64,000 bases of DNA from JAUSIF01 sp040901465 (GTDB lineage: Bacteria; Pseudomonadota; Alphaproteobacteria; Rhizobiales; Xanthobacteraceae): assembly GCA_040901465.1 (NCBI GenBank), contig JBBDYN010000015.1, forward strand, positions 112,402 through 176,401, read 5' to 3'. Positions 24,334-32,869 of this stretch are shown one piece after another; the stretch's first letter is position 1; every line of letters starts with the position of its first letter. Position numbers and translations under genes: made by a program. The notes below the pieces were generated by a model that was given only the letters and a program-made list of their open reading frames with translations, had not been told where the DNA came from and did no database searches.

Positions 24334-25086
24334 ATGCCGAGCTTTCGCCGTAACGGAATTGAAATCGCTTTCCTTGACGAAGGGGAGGACGAGCCAGCCG
24401 TGCTCGTGCACGGCTTTGCCTCCAACAAAGAGTTCAACTGGGTGCAGCCGGGATGGGTTTCGACGCTCACGCGTTCGCGGCGGCGCGTAATCGCGCTCGA
24501 CAATCGCGGTCACGGCGCGTCGAGCAAACTCTACGATTCGGCCGATTACCATTCGCTGCGAATGGCCGAGGACGTGGTCGCGCTGCTCGACCATCTCGGG
24601 CTCGAGCGCGCGGACATCATCGGCTATTCAATGGGCGCGCGCATCAGCGCCTTTTGCGCGCTGCACTTTCCCGAGCGGGTGCGATCGGCGGTGCTCGGAG
24701 GGCTCGGCTACCATCTCGTGGACAATAGCGGACTGTTCGACGGGATTGTCGAGGCGCTCGAGGCGCCTTCGCTCGCCGACGTTACAGATCCGAAGGCGAA
24801 AATGTTCCGCGCCTTCGCCGAGCAGACGAAATCCGATCTGAAGGCACTGGCCGCCTGCATCCGCGGCTCGCGGCAGACGCTGTCGCCGGAGGAACTCGCG
24901 AAAATCCGCGTACCGGTATTGGTCGCCGTCGGCACCAGTGATCCGATCGCGGGCTCGGCGCAGGCGCTGGCGAAATTGATCCCGGGCGCGCGCGCCCTCG
25001 ATATCCCGGACAAGGACCATATGCTCGCGGTAGGCGATCGGGTATTCAAGCAGGGCGTGCTCGATTTTCACGCAGCACGGCCATGA
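24334..25086 (+). CDS. Alpha/beta hydrolase
   Basis: About 250 residues. The oxyanion loop VLVHGFASNKEFNW, the nucleophile elbow IGYSMGARIS (Ser nucleophile), the acid region VAVGTSDPIAGS and the terminal IPDKDHML histidine give a full Ser-Asp-His triad. ALDNRGHGASS is typical of esterase and proline-iminopeptidase-like members. A GTG immediately before the ATG is an equal start candidate. No neighbour indicates substrate. Confidence 0.88.
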   Translation: MPSFRRNGIEIAFLDEGEDEPAVLVHGFASNKEFNWVQPGWVSTLTRSRRRVIALDNRGHGASSKLYDSADYHSLRMAEDVVALLDHLGLERADIIGYSMGARISAFCALHFPERVRSAVLGGLGYHLVDNSGLFDGIVEALEAPSLADVTDPKAKMFRAFAEQTKSDLKALAACIRGSRQTLSPEELAKIRVPVLVAVGTSDPIAGSAQALAKLIPGARALDIPDKDHMLAVGDRVFKQGVLDFHAARP

Positions 25087-25368
25087 AGCGAAAAATCCGA
25101 GTCAATTGAATCGCTTACTCGCCACGACTGACAAGGCGATCTCGAACTTTCACGGAATGATTCCAGCGTGGTTGAAACGCGAAATTTCTGTCCCAGATTG
25201 AATCAACGTCCAAGGCCCCGGGCAATGCGCGTCAGGAAACTGTTAATTCAACTTCTGCATTAGATACCGCTATTCCCTGCTGGCGCTTCTGACCCGCGAA
25301 AATCGCGTTTCCCTGCGTTAACCTGGAATGTGCTAGAGATAGTTCCGAAACGGCTACGGGAGCGTTCC

Positions 25369-26214
25369 ATGGCCCAGCGTCAACCCAAGCTCGCCGCCGG
25401 CTTGCAGACCGTCGACCCGGTGTGGGCGCGCATTCGCGACGAGGCTGCGGAAATCGCCGCGCGCGAGCCGCCGCTCGCGAGCTTCATTTTTGCGACGGTC
25501 CTCAACCACGACTCGCTGGAGCAAACGATCGCCCAGCGCATCGTCGACCGGCTCGAGCACCCGAACCTTTCGGGCGAATTGATCCGGCAGGCGTACGATG
25601 ATCTGTTCGAGGCCGACCGTTCGATCGGTGAGGACTTCCGCGCCGATATCGTGGCGGTGGCCGACCGCGACCCCGCGACCACGCGCTATATCGAGCCGGT
25701 CCTCTACTACAAAGGCTTCCACGCGCTGCAGACCTACCGGCTCGGGCATTTCCTCTGGAGCCGCGGTCAGCAGGACTTCGCGCTCTATTTGCAGAGCCGG
25801 GCCTCGGCCGTGTTCGGCGTCGATATCCATCCGAATGCAAAGATCGGGCGCGGTATTTTCATGGACCATGCGACTGGCATCGTGATCGGCCAGACCGCGG
25901 TGATCGAGGACGACGTTTCGATGCTGCACGGCGTCACGCTCGGCGGCACGGGCAAGGAGCGCGGCGACCGGCATCCGAAGATCCGCAAGGGCGTCCTGAT
26001 CGGCGCCGGCGCCAAGATCCTCGGCAATATCGAAGTCGGTGCCTGCGCGCGCGTGGCCGCGGGCTCGGTGGTGCTGAAGCCGGTGCCGGCCAACACGACG
26101 GTCGCGGGCGTCCCCGCGCGCGTCGTGGGCAAGTCCGATTGCGCCGACTCCGCGCCGGCGCGCACCATGGATCAAATGTTCGAAATGCCGCCGTTCGCCG
26201 GCGAGGCGATCTGA
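25369..26214 (+). CDS. cysE: Serine O-acetyltransferase
   Basis: 281 residues from an ATG with GGGAG upstream. The helical N domain (DPVWARIRDEAAEIAAREP) is followed by the left-handed beta helix with the active site YRLGHFLWS and FMDHATGIVIG, then MLHGVTLGGTGKERGDRHPK, characteristic of CysE. It acetylates L-serine with acetyl-CoA, the first step of cysteine synthesis; the C-terminal tail ends PFAGEAI without the terminal Ile-rich inhibitory peptide being certain. The 282 bases upstream hold no gene and are AT-richer, fitting a promoter. Confidence 0.93.
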   Translation: MAQRQPKLAAGLQTVDPVWARIRDEAAEIAAREPPLASFIFATVLNHDSLEQTIAQRIVDRLEHPNLSGELIRQAYDDLFEADRSIGEDFRADIVAVADRDPATTRYIEPVLYYKGFHALQTYRLGHFLWSRGQQDFALYLQSRASAVFGVDIHPNAKIGRGIFMDHATGIVIGQTAVIEDDVSMLHGVTLGGTGKERGDRHPKIRKGVLIGAGAKILGNIEVGACARVAAGSVVLKPVPANTTVAGVPARVVGKSDCADSAPARTMDQMFEMPPFAGEAI

Positions 26215-26289
26215 GCCTGCGCGGCTTGCTCATCAGAGCGCGTCGTGGCAAGCCTTGCCGCTGAAATCGGCAACGGCCGGGGTGTTCTC

Positions 26290-26499
26290 GTGGAAAAATC
26301 CGAACTCGATCGCATCACCAACTATCTGCGCCGGCTGTTCGGCAATCCGAATATTCGTGTGATGCCGCGCCACAAGAAGGAAGATTCCGCCGAGGTCTAT
26401 ATCGGCGAGGAATTCGTGGCCGTGCTGTTCGTCGACGACGAGGACGGCGATCGCTCCTACACGTTTCAGATGGCGATCCTGGACACCGATCTGGACTAG
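26290..26499 (+). CDS. DUF3126 family protein
   Basis: 69 residues from a GTG. The sequence VEKSELDRITNYLRRLFGNP, SAEVYIGEEFVAVLFVDDEDGDRSYTFQMAILD is the DUF3126 pattern found almost only in alphaproteobacteria. It is commonly located next to cysE, as here. Function unknown. Another start at 26245 would add unconserved residues. Confidence 0.85.
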   Translation: MEKSELDRITNYLRRLFGNPNIRVMPRHKKEDSAEVYIGEEFVAVLFVDDEDGDRSYTFQMAILDTDLD

Positions 26500-26504
26500 A
26501 CTTC

Positions 26505-28199
26505 TTATTTCGCAATCGGCTCGACGGCGAACGCGCGCGGTTTCTCGCCCCGGCGCCAAATCTCCACCATCGTTTGATAGGCGGCTTCGATATGCGCGCA
26601 ATAGCGTGGCGTGTCGTAAAGCGGCGCGGTGTCGCGACTGCGGAGGAGGCGTGCGCGAAGCTCCTGCAGGCGGCCCGGTTCCTTGCCCAGCGCAAGCGCA
26701 AGCGCTTCGTATTCAGCGAGCGAGTGCGTGATGAGTTCGGGTAGGCCGGCGGCGCGGAGGATACTCGCACAGACGCGTGCGGCGAAGCTCTGTCCCATGC
26801 AGGTCAAAATCGGAATACCCATCCAAATTGCCTCGCTCGCGGTCGTATGCGCGTTGTAAGGAAGGGTATCCAAGAACAAATCGGCCAGTGGCAAACGGGC
26901 GAGATGGTCGGAAAAATTTGCGTACGGCGCGAACACGAGCCGTGCGGGCTCAACCGAGCGATTGCCTGCCTCGCGCCGAAGGTTCATTGCCGCCGCATGG
27001 TTCGACTCGAGCAGCCAGAGCACGCTGTTCGGCACGGCTTGCAACAGCCGCATCCAAACATCGAAAATATATGGTGTGAGTTTCAGCGTGTCATTGAGAC
27101 AGCAGAATACAAATGCGCTCTCCGGAAGTCCGCATTCCGCTCGTGATGGACGTGCTCGCGGACGCGGCCGATTGCGGTCACTGGGTAGATAGCAATCCGG
27201 AAGATGAACAAGTTTCTCAGAGAAATACGGCGCAAGTTCGGGCGGCGCCGTAATCGGATCGACAATGATGTAATCCACGAATGCTGCGCCGAGCGTGCCG
27301 GGATAACCGAGGTAATTTACCTGGATCGGCGCGGGGCGCGTCGCGAGTGCGTCAATTTGATTGAGGGCGGTATATCCCATCAGGTCGACGAGAATGTCGA
27401 GATCAAGAGCGTAAAGCCGCTGACCGATCTCGTTCAGCAGCCAGTCACCTGCATCGACAAATCGGTCGAACGCCGCGGCGATTCGGTGTTGTTCCGGACT
27501 GCCATCGTCTCTCCCGATCGACACCCCGAGGATCTCGAACCGGGCACGATCGTGTGACTCAATCAGATCGGTCAGCAGCAAGGTCATCGGGTGGAAGCGA
27601 AAATCGGCAGAAAGATAGCCGACGCGAATCCTTTCCTTTCGCTTCCTGTGCGGATCATGGGTGTGGCGTACAATCGACCCGACGCTTGATGTTCTTCCGG
27701 CCAGATATGCTCGTGAGCAAGTTAGTAAATCGGCGGCATTGTCGGAAAATTGCAGAAAGGTAAACGGATCAATCGCGGATGCGCTGGCACGAACGGCAGC
27801 GGTCAGTTCGCGTTCCTGTTGCGCAAAGGAACTCCAGTCGGCGATCTTTCGGGATGTATATGCCCATTCGCCAAGGGCGAATGCGGAATCAGGCTGCAAC
27901 CCATAGGCAGTGCCGAAAGCGTCGGCTGCATCGGAGAATCGCCTTTGGTTCGTGCGTGCGAGCCCGAGATAGTAATGGGTAGCGGCATTTTCCGGATTGA
28001 TACCGGCGGCCTTTGTGAGTTGGGCGGCCGCTTCATCCACTCTGCCTTGCTCGAATCGAAGTCGTCCGAGGGACGTTATGATTTCGGAATCATTCGGTTT
28101 AATTCGCAGGAGCTCGCGATAGACGCGTGCGGCCTCGTCGAGGCGCCGCAGCTGATGAAGCCGCTTGGCGTCGCGGAGTAACTCGGCGAGACTCTTCAT
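26505..28199 (-). CDS. SPINDLY-type O-GlcNAc transferase-like protein (TPR + GT41)
   Basis: 564 residues. Residues 1-130 carry three or four tetratricopeptide repeats (DEAARVYRELLRIKPNDSE, DEAAAQLTKAAGINPENA, SDAADAFGTAYGLQPDS). From about 190 the GT41 catalytic domain runs RVGYLSADFRFHPMTLLLTD, DILVDLMGYTALNQIDALATRPAPIQ, YLGYPGTLGAAFVDYIIVD and PYNAHTTASEAIWMGIPILT. In bacteria such proteins glycosylate surface proteins or flagellins or act in polysaccharide assembly. Its base composition is clearly lower in G+C than its neighbours, suggesting transfer. Confidence 0.9.
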   Translation of the reverse strand: MKSLAELLRDAKRLHQLRRLDEAARVYRELLRIKPNDSEIITSLGRLRFEQGRVDEAAAQLTKAAGINPENAATHYYLGLARTNQRRFSDAADAFGTAYGLQPDSAFALGEWAYTSRKIADWSSFAQQERELTAAVRASASAIDPFTFLQFSDNAADLLTCSRAYLAGRTSSVGSIVRHTHDPHRKRKERIRVGYLSADFRFHPMTLLLTDLIESHDRARFEILGVSIGRDDGSPEQHRIAAAFDRFVDAGDWLLNEIGQRLYALDLDILVDLMGYTALNQIDALATRPAPIQVNYLGYPGTLGAAFVDYIIVDPITAPPELAPYFSEKLVHLPDCYLPSDRNRPRPRARPSRAECGLPESAFVFCCLNDTLKLTPYIFDVWMRLLQAVPNSVLWLLESNHAAAMNLRREAGNRSVEPARLVFAPYANFSDHLARLPLADLFLDTLPYNAHTTASEAIWMGIPILTCMGQSFAARVCASILRAAGLPELITHSLAEYEALALALGKEPGRLQELRARLLRSRDTAPLYDTPRYCAHIEAAYQTMVEIWRRGEKPRAFAVEPIAK

Positions 28200-28363
28200 T
28201 CTTGTTGCTGGGCAATAGGGGGCAACAGCAAAATACCAGCATTGAAACTGGGTGTCGATGATGTGCCGTTGCGAGCCTTCTCATTTTGAGTCGCGGGATC
28301 GAATTGGCGTGGCAGGCACAATCATATAAGGGACGGTCGGATCCTCGCTCACAAGAGTACGCC

Positions 28364-28894
28364 ATGCCCATTTATGCCCTTGACGGAATCCGCCCCGAAT
28401 TGCCAGCGCCGGGCAAATACTATGTCGCGCCCGATGCGGTTCTGATCGGTCGGGTAAAAATCGAGGAGGGCGCGAGCGTCTGGTTCACCGCGGTCCTGCG
28501 CGGCGACAACGAGTGGATCAACGTCGGCGCGGACACAAATGTACAGGACGGCTGCGTCCTCCATACCGATCCCGGCTTCCCACTCGCGATCGGCGCCGGC
28601 TGTACGATCGGACATCGCTCGGTGTTGCACGGCTGCAAGATCGGAGGGAACACCCTGGTCGGTATGGGGGCGGTGCTGCTCAATGGCGCCAAGATCGGCA
28701 ACAATTGCGTCGTCGGTGCCGGCGCCCTCGTTACGGAAGGAAAGACGTTTCCCGACAATTCACTGATCGTCGGCGCGCCCGCGCGCTCCATCCGCACGCT
28801 CGACGAGAAGTCCGTCGCAATGCTGAGGATGGCGGCGAAGATCTATCGCGACCGCTGGCCGCGCTACGCCAAGGGCCTAGAGCGGATCGACTGA
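28364..28894 (+). CDS. Gamma-carbonic anhydrase family protein
   Basis: 176 residues. The left-handed beta-helix hexapeptides start with YYVAPDAVLIGRVKIEEGASVWFTAVLRGD. Three zinc-site histidines are recognisable in VLHTD and IGHRSVLHGC, and the C-terminal helix AAKIYRDRWPRYAKGL closes the trimer. Close relatives (YrdA/PaaY group) are cytoplasmic metal-dependent hydratases or thioesterases, so carbonic anhydrase activity is not assured. Confidence 0.9.
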   Translation: MPIYALDGIRPELPAPGKYYVAPDAVLIGRVKIEEGASVWFTAVLRGDNEWINVGADTNVQDGCVLHTDPGFPLAIGAGCTIGHRSVLHGCKIGGNTLVGMGAVLLNGAKIGNNCVVGAGALVTEGKTFPDNSLIVGAPARSIRTLDEKSVAMLRMAAKIYRDRWPRYAKGLERID

Positions 28895-28899
28895 ATATC

Positions 28900-28940
28900 A
28901 AAAAATGGTGAGGCCGGCTCCTTGGGGGAAGAGCCGGCCT
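28900..28940 (-). terminator. Rho-independent terminator for the LapG-like gene
   Basis: A perfect ten-base stem AGGCCGGCTC (28911-28920) with its complement at 28931-28940 and a ten-base loop. On the minus strand it is followed by ACCATTTTTTGA, giving a T run. It lies 66 bases beyond the stop at 29007. Confidence 0.75.
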
Positions 28941-29006
28941 CCGCAAACCCGGTCCGGGGACGGGGAGGGGTGGGGACGTGACCGGATTTGCGATCTCGCT
29001 CCTAAA

Positions 29007-29639
29007 TCAACGCGCTGAGACGTAGGGCGTCGGCCGCGGGTCGCCGAGCGAAACCCAAATGTTCGGGTCCGACTGCGACTGGCGCTTGGTGTACTGGTAG
29101 CCGGTGTCGGCCCACGGAAGGATCCGTTCGACCTGGTTGTCGAGGATCAGTTCGCCGCGATTGGTGCGAACCGTGAGCACGGAATGTCCGTCGCCCTTCT
29201 TGTCGCGCACGACGGTGATGAGCAACGCCTCGCGCGGCCAGCCGAGCTGCATCAGCATCCGGCGCTTCAGAAGAACGTAGTCCTCACAGTCGCCGTAGCC
29301 GCTCTCGGGATAAGTCCATTTTTCGATCACGCCGTACTGTTCGAGATCAGTGAGCGGCTGAACGCGCTCGTTGACGAACTGGTTCACCCGCTCGAGTTCC
29401 TTGTACGCAGCCGGCGTCAGGTCGACGTCAAGCGGCGCGCTCGGCTCGACGCGGCATTCCCACGAACGGTCCTGGCAGAACTGCACCCAGCCGATCGGCG
29501 GGCGCGCGGTCTCGCCGACCGACACGTAGAGCAGCCGTTCCTGCGGCGCGGCGGGCGACGGCGTCGCGACACACGCCGCCATCAACGCGACCAAAGCGGT
29601 CGCGATCCATGGTTTCCTGTCGCGGGAATCGCCGTGCAT
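29007..29639 (-). CDS. LapG-like transglutaminase-like cysteine proteinase (BTLCP)
   Basis: 210 residues with an N-terminal signal (IATALVALMAACVATPSPAA) for periplasmic export. The BTLCP (DUF920) catalytic set is Cys in YGDCEDYVLLKRRMLMQLGW, His in GDGHSVLTVRT and Asp in LDNQV. The family includes LapG, the periplasmic protease that releases large adhesins when the c-di-GMP receptor LapD lets it go. No LapD or LapA gene is in the window, so the target is unknown. Terminated by a clear hairpin. The upstream 29640-29770 segment is very AT-rich for this genome, fitting a promoter. Confidence 0.88.
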   Translation of the reverse strand: MHGDSRDRKPWIATALVALMAACVATPSPAAPQERLLYVSVGETARPPIGWVQFCQDRSWECRVEPSAPLDVDLTPAAYKELERVNQFVNERVQPLTDLEQYGVIEKWTYPESGYGDCEDYVLLKRRMLMQLGWPREALLITVVRDKKGDGHSVLTVRTNRGELILDNQVERILPWADTGYQYTKRQSQSDPNIWVSLGDPRPTPYVSAR

Positions 29640-29897
29640 GAGTAAACCCCTCCCGTTATGGGGTTACACTACGCATGCATGACTTGATCTTGGTCTAAGA
29701 TGAGGTCCGTATTACTATGTAATACTTAGATAAACTTTCGCTATATTTGAATATAATTTGACTCAAATTGTGCGCGGGTTCTTCAGAAAGTCTGAACCAT
29801 GTAAATCGTTGCGCCGGCGCGATCTTCCGTTGCGCGTGCGGACGCGGGCGTCGTGACGCGCCAATGCAATACGGAAAACGGAAACCGGTTGGGGGCG

Positions 29898-30515
29898 TTA
29901 GTCGCCGACGCTGACGTCGCGCTCGAGCGTCTCGGGATTTTGCAGGCGGCTGAATTCGAGCGCAAAGCCGATGTCGAGTTGGCGCACGACGCGCGCGGGC
30001 GTGCGCCCGAGCGTGACCGGCGAGCCAAGCGCGATCTTCGCCTTAGTCGCGACCGCGGCGCCGGAAAGCGAGACGTCGACGACGCGGCACTCGATCGTGC
30101 TGCCGTCCGGCAGCGTGAGCGTCGAACGCGGATCGCGCAGTTCGATGCGCTTGTGCCGGCGGTCTTCCGGCAGGCCGAGCGCATTGCGGTTGGCGAACCA
30201 GGTGAGTTGGTCGGCGAGCTTGTCGCGCCGGCGCAGCGTCGCCGAGATCGTCATGGCGAAGCCGTTATCGAATACACGCGTGCAGCGGCCTTCGACGCGG
30301 CCGATATGGTCGATATAGGCAACCACATGTTCGCCCACGCGTGGCGGCATGGCCGTGCTCAGCGAAGCGCCGCCGGGCGACATATTGATCGTCTGACACG
30401 GAAATTCCTGCCGGTCCTCGCGCATGAAGCGACCCGTGAGGTTTACCCTCACGCGCTGATGGCGGCGCCGCTCCTGATTGAGCGGAAGCACAACCGCATG
30501 TCTGGTGTCGCCCAT
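29898..30515 (-). CDS. Tandem PilZ domain protein
   Basis: 205 residues with two PilZ barrels. The first begins QERRRHQRVRVNLTGRFM and has NMSPGGASLST; the second begins PEDRRHKRIELRDPRSTLT with DVSLSGAAVATKAK. Both keep the RxxxR and (D/N)xSxxG c-di-GMP-binding elements. A cytoplasmic c-di-GMP receptor is the expected role. The ATG at 30515 is preferred; a TTG at 30551 is possible. It lies between a LapG-like protease and a PAS-domain gene, all on the minus strand. Confidence 0.88.
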   Translation of the reverse strand: MGDTRHAVVLPLNQERRRHQRVRVNLTGRFMREDRQEFPCQTINMSPGGASLSTAMPPRVGEHVVAYIDHIGRVEGRCTRVFDNGFAMTISATLRRRDKLADQLTWFANRNALGLPEDRRHKRIELRDPRSTLTLPDGSTIECRVVDVSLSGAAVATKAKIALGSPVTLGRTPARVVRQLDIGFALEFSRLQNPETLERDVSVGD

Positions 30516-30621
30516 TTCAACCGGCCGTTTGCTTTCGCGCCTTCCCGGCAAGACTCTAAGGGAGCCGTGGTTAACGGTGCGTAACGGGCGGTTAACGAAG
30601 GAACTTGGTGGTTTACGAATT

Positions 30622-31206
30622 TCAGGCCCTGCCGCCGGGCAGCACGCGCAGGGGTCCGGCGGTTGCGCGTACCGGCGGGCTCACGAGGTCGATTGCGTCG
30701 CTGCTGGGGTGCGATTCAATACGCAAATACCGGATCGAGACGAGGCGAAAGCGGGCAAGCGGGCTTACCCCAGCCCAATACGGCCATTCCGTGGATACGA
30801 GCGAGCCCAGGAGCCGCGCATGCGTGCGGCCGCGGTGCTTGAGCGGCAGCACCAGCAATTCGAGGTCGAGCGTGCGTCCGTCCGCGGTCTCGCCTACGAC
30901 CCCGGCCACGACCGGCACCGCGGTCTCCGCTACGCCGCCGAACAGCGAATAGAGATCATGCCATTCCTCGGGTGCGAACAATTCAGCGAACGGGCGGCCC
31001 TTCAGTTCGCGTCCCAAAAGGGTGCAAATGCGGGTCCCGGCAAGGCGCACCAAATGGCGGTCCATGCCGCCCAGCTCAAGCAGGAACACGTCGCCAAGCA
31101 GGGTACGAATTGCACCCGGCTCCAGGTCGCTGCGGTCCGGTGCGCTGCGTCCGGCGCGCAGCCGGTCCCAGTAGGCGTAGAGCTCGCGGGTTGCGGCGTG
31201 TTTCAT
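30622..31206 (-). CDS. PAS domain protein
   Basis: 194 residues. ELYAYWDRLRAGRSAPDRSDLEPGAIRTLLGDVFLLE is the conserved opening of the alphaproteobacterial PAS_5 (DUF1457-like) family, followed by LVRLAGTRICTLLGRELKGRPFAELF and a LELLVLPLKHRGRTHARLLGSL strand pair. There is no output domain, so it is a sensor or adaptor. A start at 31206 puts the methionine at the conserved N terminus; an in-frame extension to 31260 is unlikely. Confidence 0.82.
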   Translation of the reverse strand: MKHAATRELYAYWDRLRAGRSAPDRSDLEPGAIRTLLGDVFLLELGGMDRHLVRLAGTRICTLLGRELKGRPFAELFAPEEWHDLYSLFGGVAETAVPVVAGVVGETADGRTLDLELLVLPLKHRGRTHARLLGSLVSTEWPYWAGVSPLARFRLVSIRYLRIESHPSSDAIDLVSPPVRATAGPLRVLPGGRA

Positions 31207-31611
31207 GGTCGGCTCCAAATGCCGAAGTGCCCCGTCTCGGGACGAAACACTTCGGTGCATCTGGAACGAGCAGGAGCTGTGCCGGATGCCGGGCGAGGCG
31301 GCGGCGCCGGCACGCCGCGCGGGTTAGGGTTAAGCGGGAGTTTCGGTATTGTCACACGCTCCCTTTGCTAGCGTCGCGATGACTGCGTGCGATCCCCGTT
31401 CGAGAACCGGCTCGACTTCTCTTCACGGGGAGGCGGGACGTGACGGGGCCTGCGGGAGCGCGGGCTTCCCGCGGGCTACCCTCTCGGCGATTTTGAAATC
31501 CGCGGTCGCTAATTTCATCTGTCATGCGCGGGCTTGACCCGCGCATCCAGTGAGCTGCCGCCCGGCCATGAGGGAGTGGAAACAGGCTTGCTCGCGCCAT
31601 ACTCGCGGCCT
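31207..31611. repeat. Intergenic region with GCGCGGG palindrome
   Basis: No gene is supported. It contains the diverged palindromic repeat ATGCGCGGG / CCCGCGCAT at 31524-31546 with a CTTGA loop, and a GC-rich inverted pair GGGAGCGCGGGCTTCCCGCGGG near 31455. It would hold divergent promoters for the PAS and rhomboid genes. Confidence 0.6.
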
Positions 31612-32367
31612 ATGTCACGGACCCCAATCCGGACCCGCCGCGTGGCCCGATCCTCCCAGCCGATTTTCAACCTGCCTCCGGTGGTCGCCGCAATCAGCGC
31701 GGTGCTCGTGCTGATTCACGTCGTGCGCGCGCTGGTCGACGAGGAAACCGACCTGCAGATCCTGATGTGGCTGGCGTTCGTGCCGGCGCGCTACGATGCG
31801 AGCCTGCCGTTCCGATTGCCGCTGCCGGGGGGCGAGGCTGCCGACGCATGGACGTTCGTGGCCTATGCGTTCCTGCACGGCGACTACGTGCATCTGATCG
31901 TCAATCTCGTCTGGTTCCTCGCGTTCGGAAGCGCGGTGGCGTGGCGCTTCGGAGGCGGACGCTTCCTTTTGTTCTTTGCGGTCACCTCGGCGGCGGGTGC
32001 GCTCGCGCATCTCGTCACGCATTTCGGTGAATTCGCGCCGCTCGTCGGCGCTTCGGCGGCGATCTCGGGCGCGATGGCGGCGGCGGCGCGCTTTGCGTTC
32101 GAGGCGGGTGGGCCGCTCGGCTTCCTGCGCGACCGGAGCGAGCACGCGTTCCGGGTTCCGGCGGCGCCGCTCGGCCAAGTGCTGCGCAATCCGCAAGTGC
32201 TCGTGTTCCTGGGCGTCTGGTTCCTGATCAATCTCGGCTTCAGCATCGGCTCGCTGCCGGAGCTCTTCGGCAACGCGTCGATCGCCTGGGAGGCCCATAT
32301 CGGCGGGTTTCTCGCGGGACTTCTGTTGTTCCCGCTGTTCGACCCGATCGGGCCGCGCGAGAAATAA
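31612..32367 (+). CDS. Rhomboid family intramembrane serine protease
   Basis: 251 residues with six or seven hydrophobic helices. WTFVAYAFLHGDYVHLIVNLVWFLAFG is the rhomboid HxxxN helix, GASAAISGAM carries the catalytic Ser in GxSxxxG, and EAHIGGFLAGLLLFPL carries the catalytic His and GGxxxG. It should cleave transmembrane substrates in the inner membrane; no substrate gene is near. The ATG at 31612 fits the beginning of the cytoplasmic N terminus. Confidence 0.9.
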   Translation: MSRTPIRTRRVARSSQPIFNLPPVVAAISAVLVLIHVVRALVDEETDLQILMWLAFVPARYDASLPFRLPLPGGEAADAWTFVAYAFLHGDYVHLIVNLVWFLAFGSAVAWRFGGGRFLLFFAVTSAAGALAHLVTHFGEFAPLVGASAAISGAMAAAARFAFEAGGPLGFLRDRSEHAFRVPAAPLGQVLRNPQVLVFLGVWFLINLGFSIGSLPELFGNASIAWEAHIGGFLAGLLLFPLFDPIGPREK

Positions 32368-32434
32368 CTCTTGCCGCCGCCACAGTTCGGATTCAGAATC
32401 GCAAAACGGGGGGTGGGCGAATGGGAGGTGAGCC

Positions 32435-32866
32435 ATGACTGTCCGCGCCATCCTTACGCTCAAGGGCCGCGACTGCGTTACGATCACGCCCGACGCCTCG
32501 CTGGCTGAAGCCGCGAAGGTAATGTCGAAACAGCGCATCGGCGCGCTCGTGATTACGGGTGCGGAGCGGCGCGTTGTCGGAATCCTCTCGGAACGTGACG
32601 TTGTCGGTGCAGTCGCGGCGCGGGGCCCGAGCGCGCTTGAGGAAAGCGTCGGCAATGCGATGACCCGCGAGGTCGTCACTTGTACCGAAGATGAGACCGT
32701 CCCCGACCTGATGCAGCGCATGACCGCGGGCCGCTTCCGCCACGTGCCGGTGGTCAACCGCGGCCAGCTCGCGGGGATCGTCTCGATTGGCGACGTCGTG
32801 AAATTCCGGCTTGCGGAAATGGAGCGCGAGCAAGAGGCGCTACGCGAATATATCGCGACCGCATGA
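32435..32866 (+). CDS. Two-CBS-domain protein
   Basis: 143 residues, a stand-alone Bateman module: DCVTITPDASLAEAAKVMSKQRIGALVI and EVVTCTEDETVPDLMQRMTAGRFRHVPVV are the two CBS cores, each ending in a GI(L/V)S(E/I)(R/G)D nucleotide-contact motif. It ends in an acidic helix MEREQEALREYIATA. GGGAGGTGAGCC before the ATG is a strong ribosome site. It is a cytoplasmic adenine nucleotide sensor with unknown partner. Confidence 0.9.
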   Translation: MTVRAILTLKGRDCVTITPDASLAEAAKVMSKQRIGALVITGAERRVVGILSERDVVGAVAARGPSALEESVGNAMTREVVTCTEDETVPDLMQRMTAGRFRHVPVVNRGQLAGIVSIGDVVKFRLAEMEREQEALREYIATA

Positions 32867-32869
32867 AGC

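Noticed and set aside
30560..30610. CtrA box in the TTAACGGTGCGTAACGGGCGGTTAAC region
   Set aside because: Half-sites do not give a clean TTAA-N7-TTAA; the match is too weak to call.
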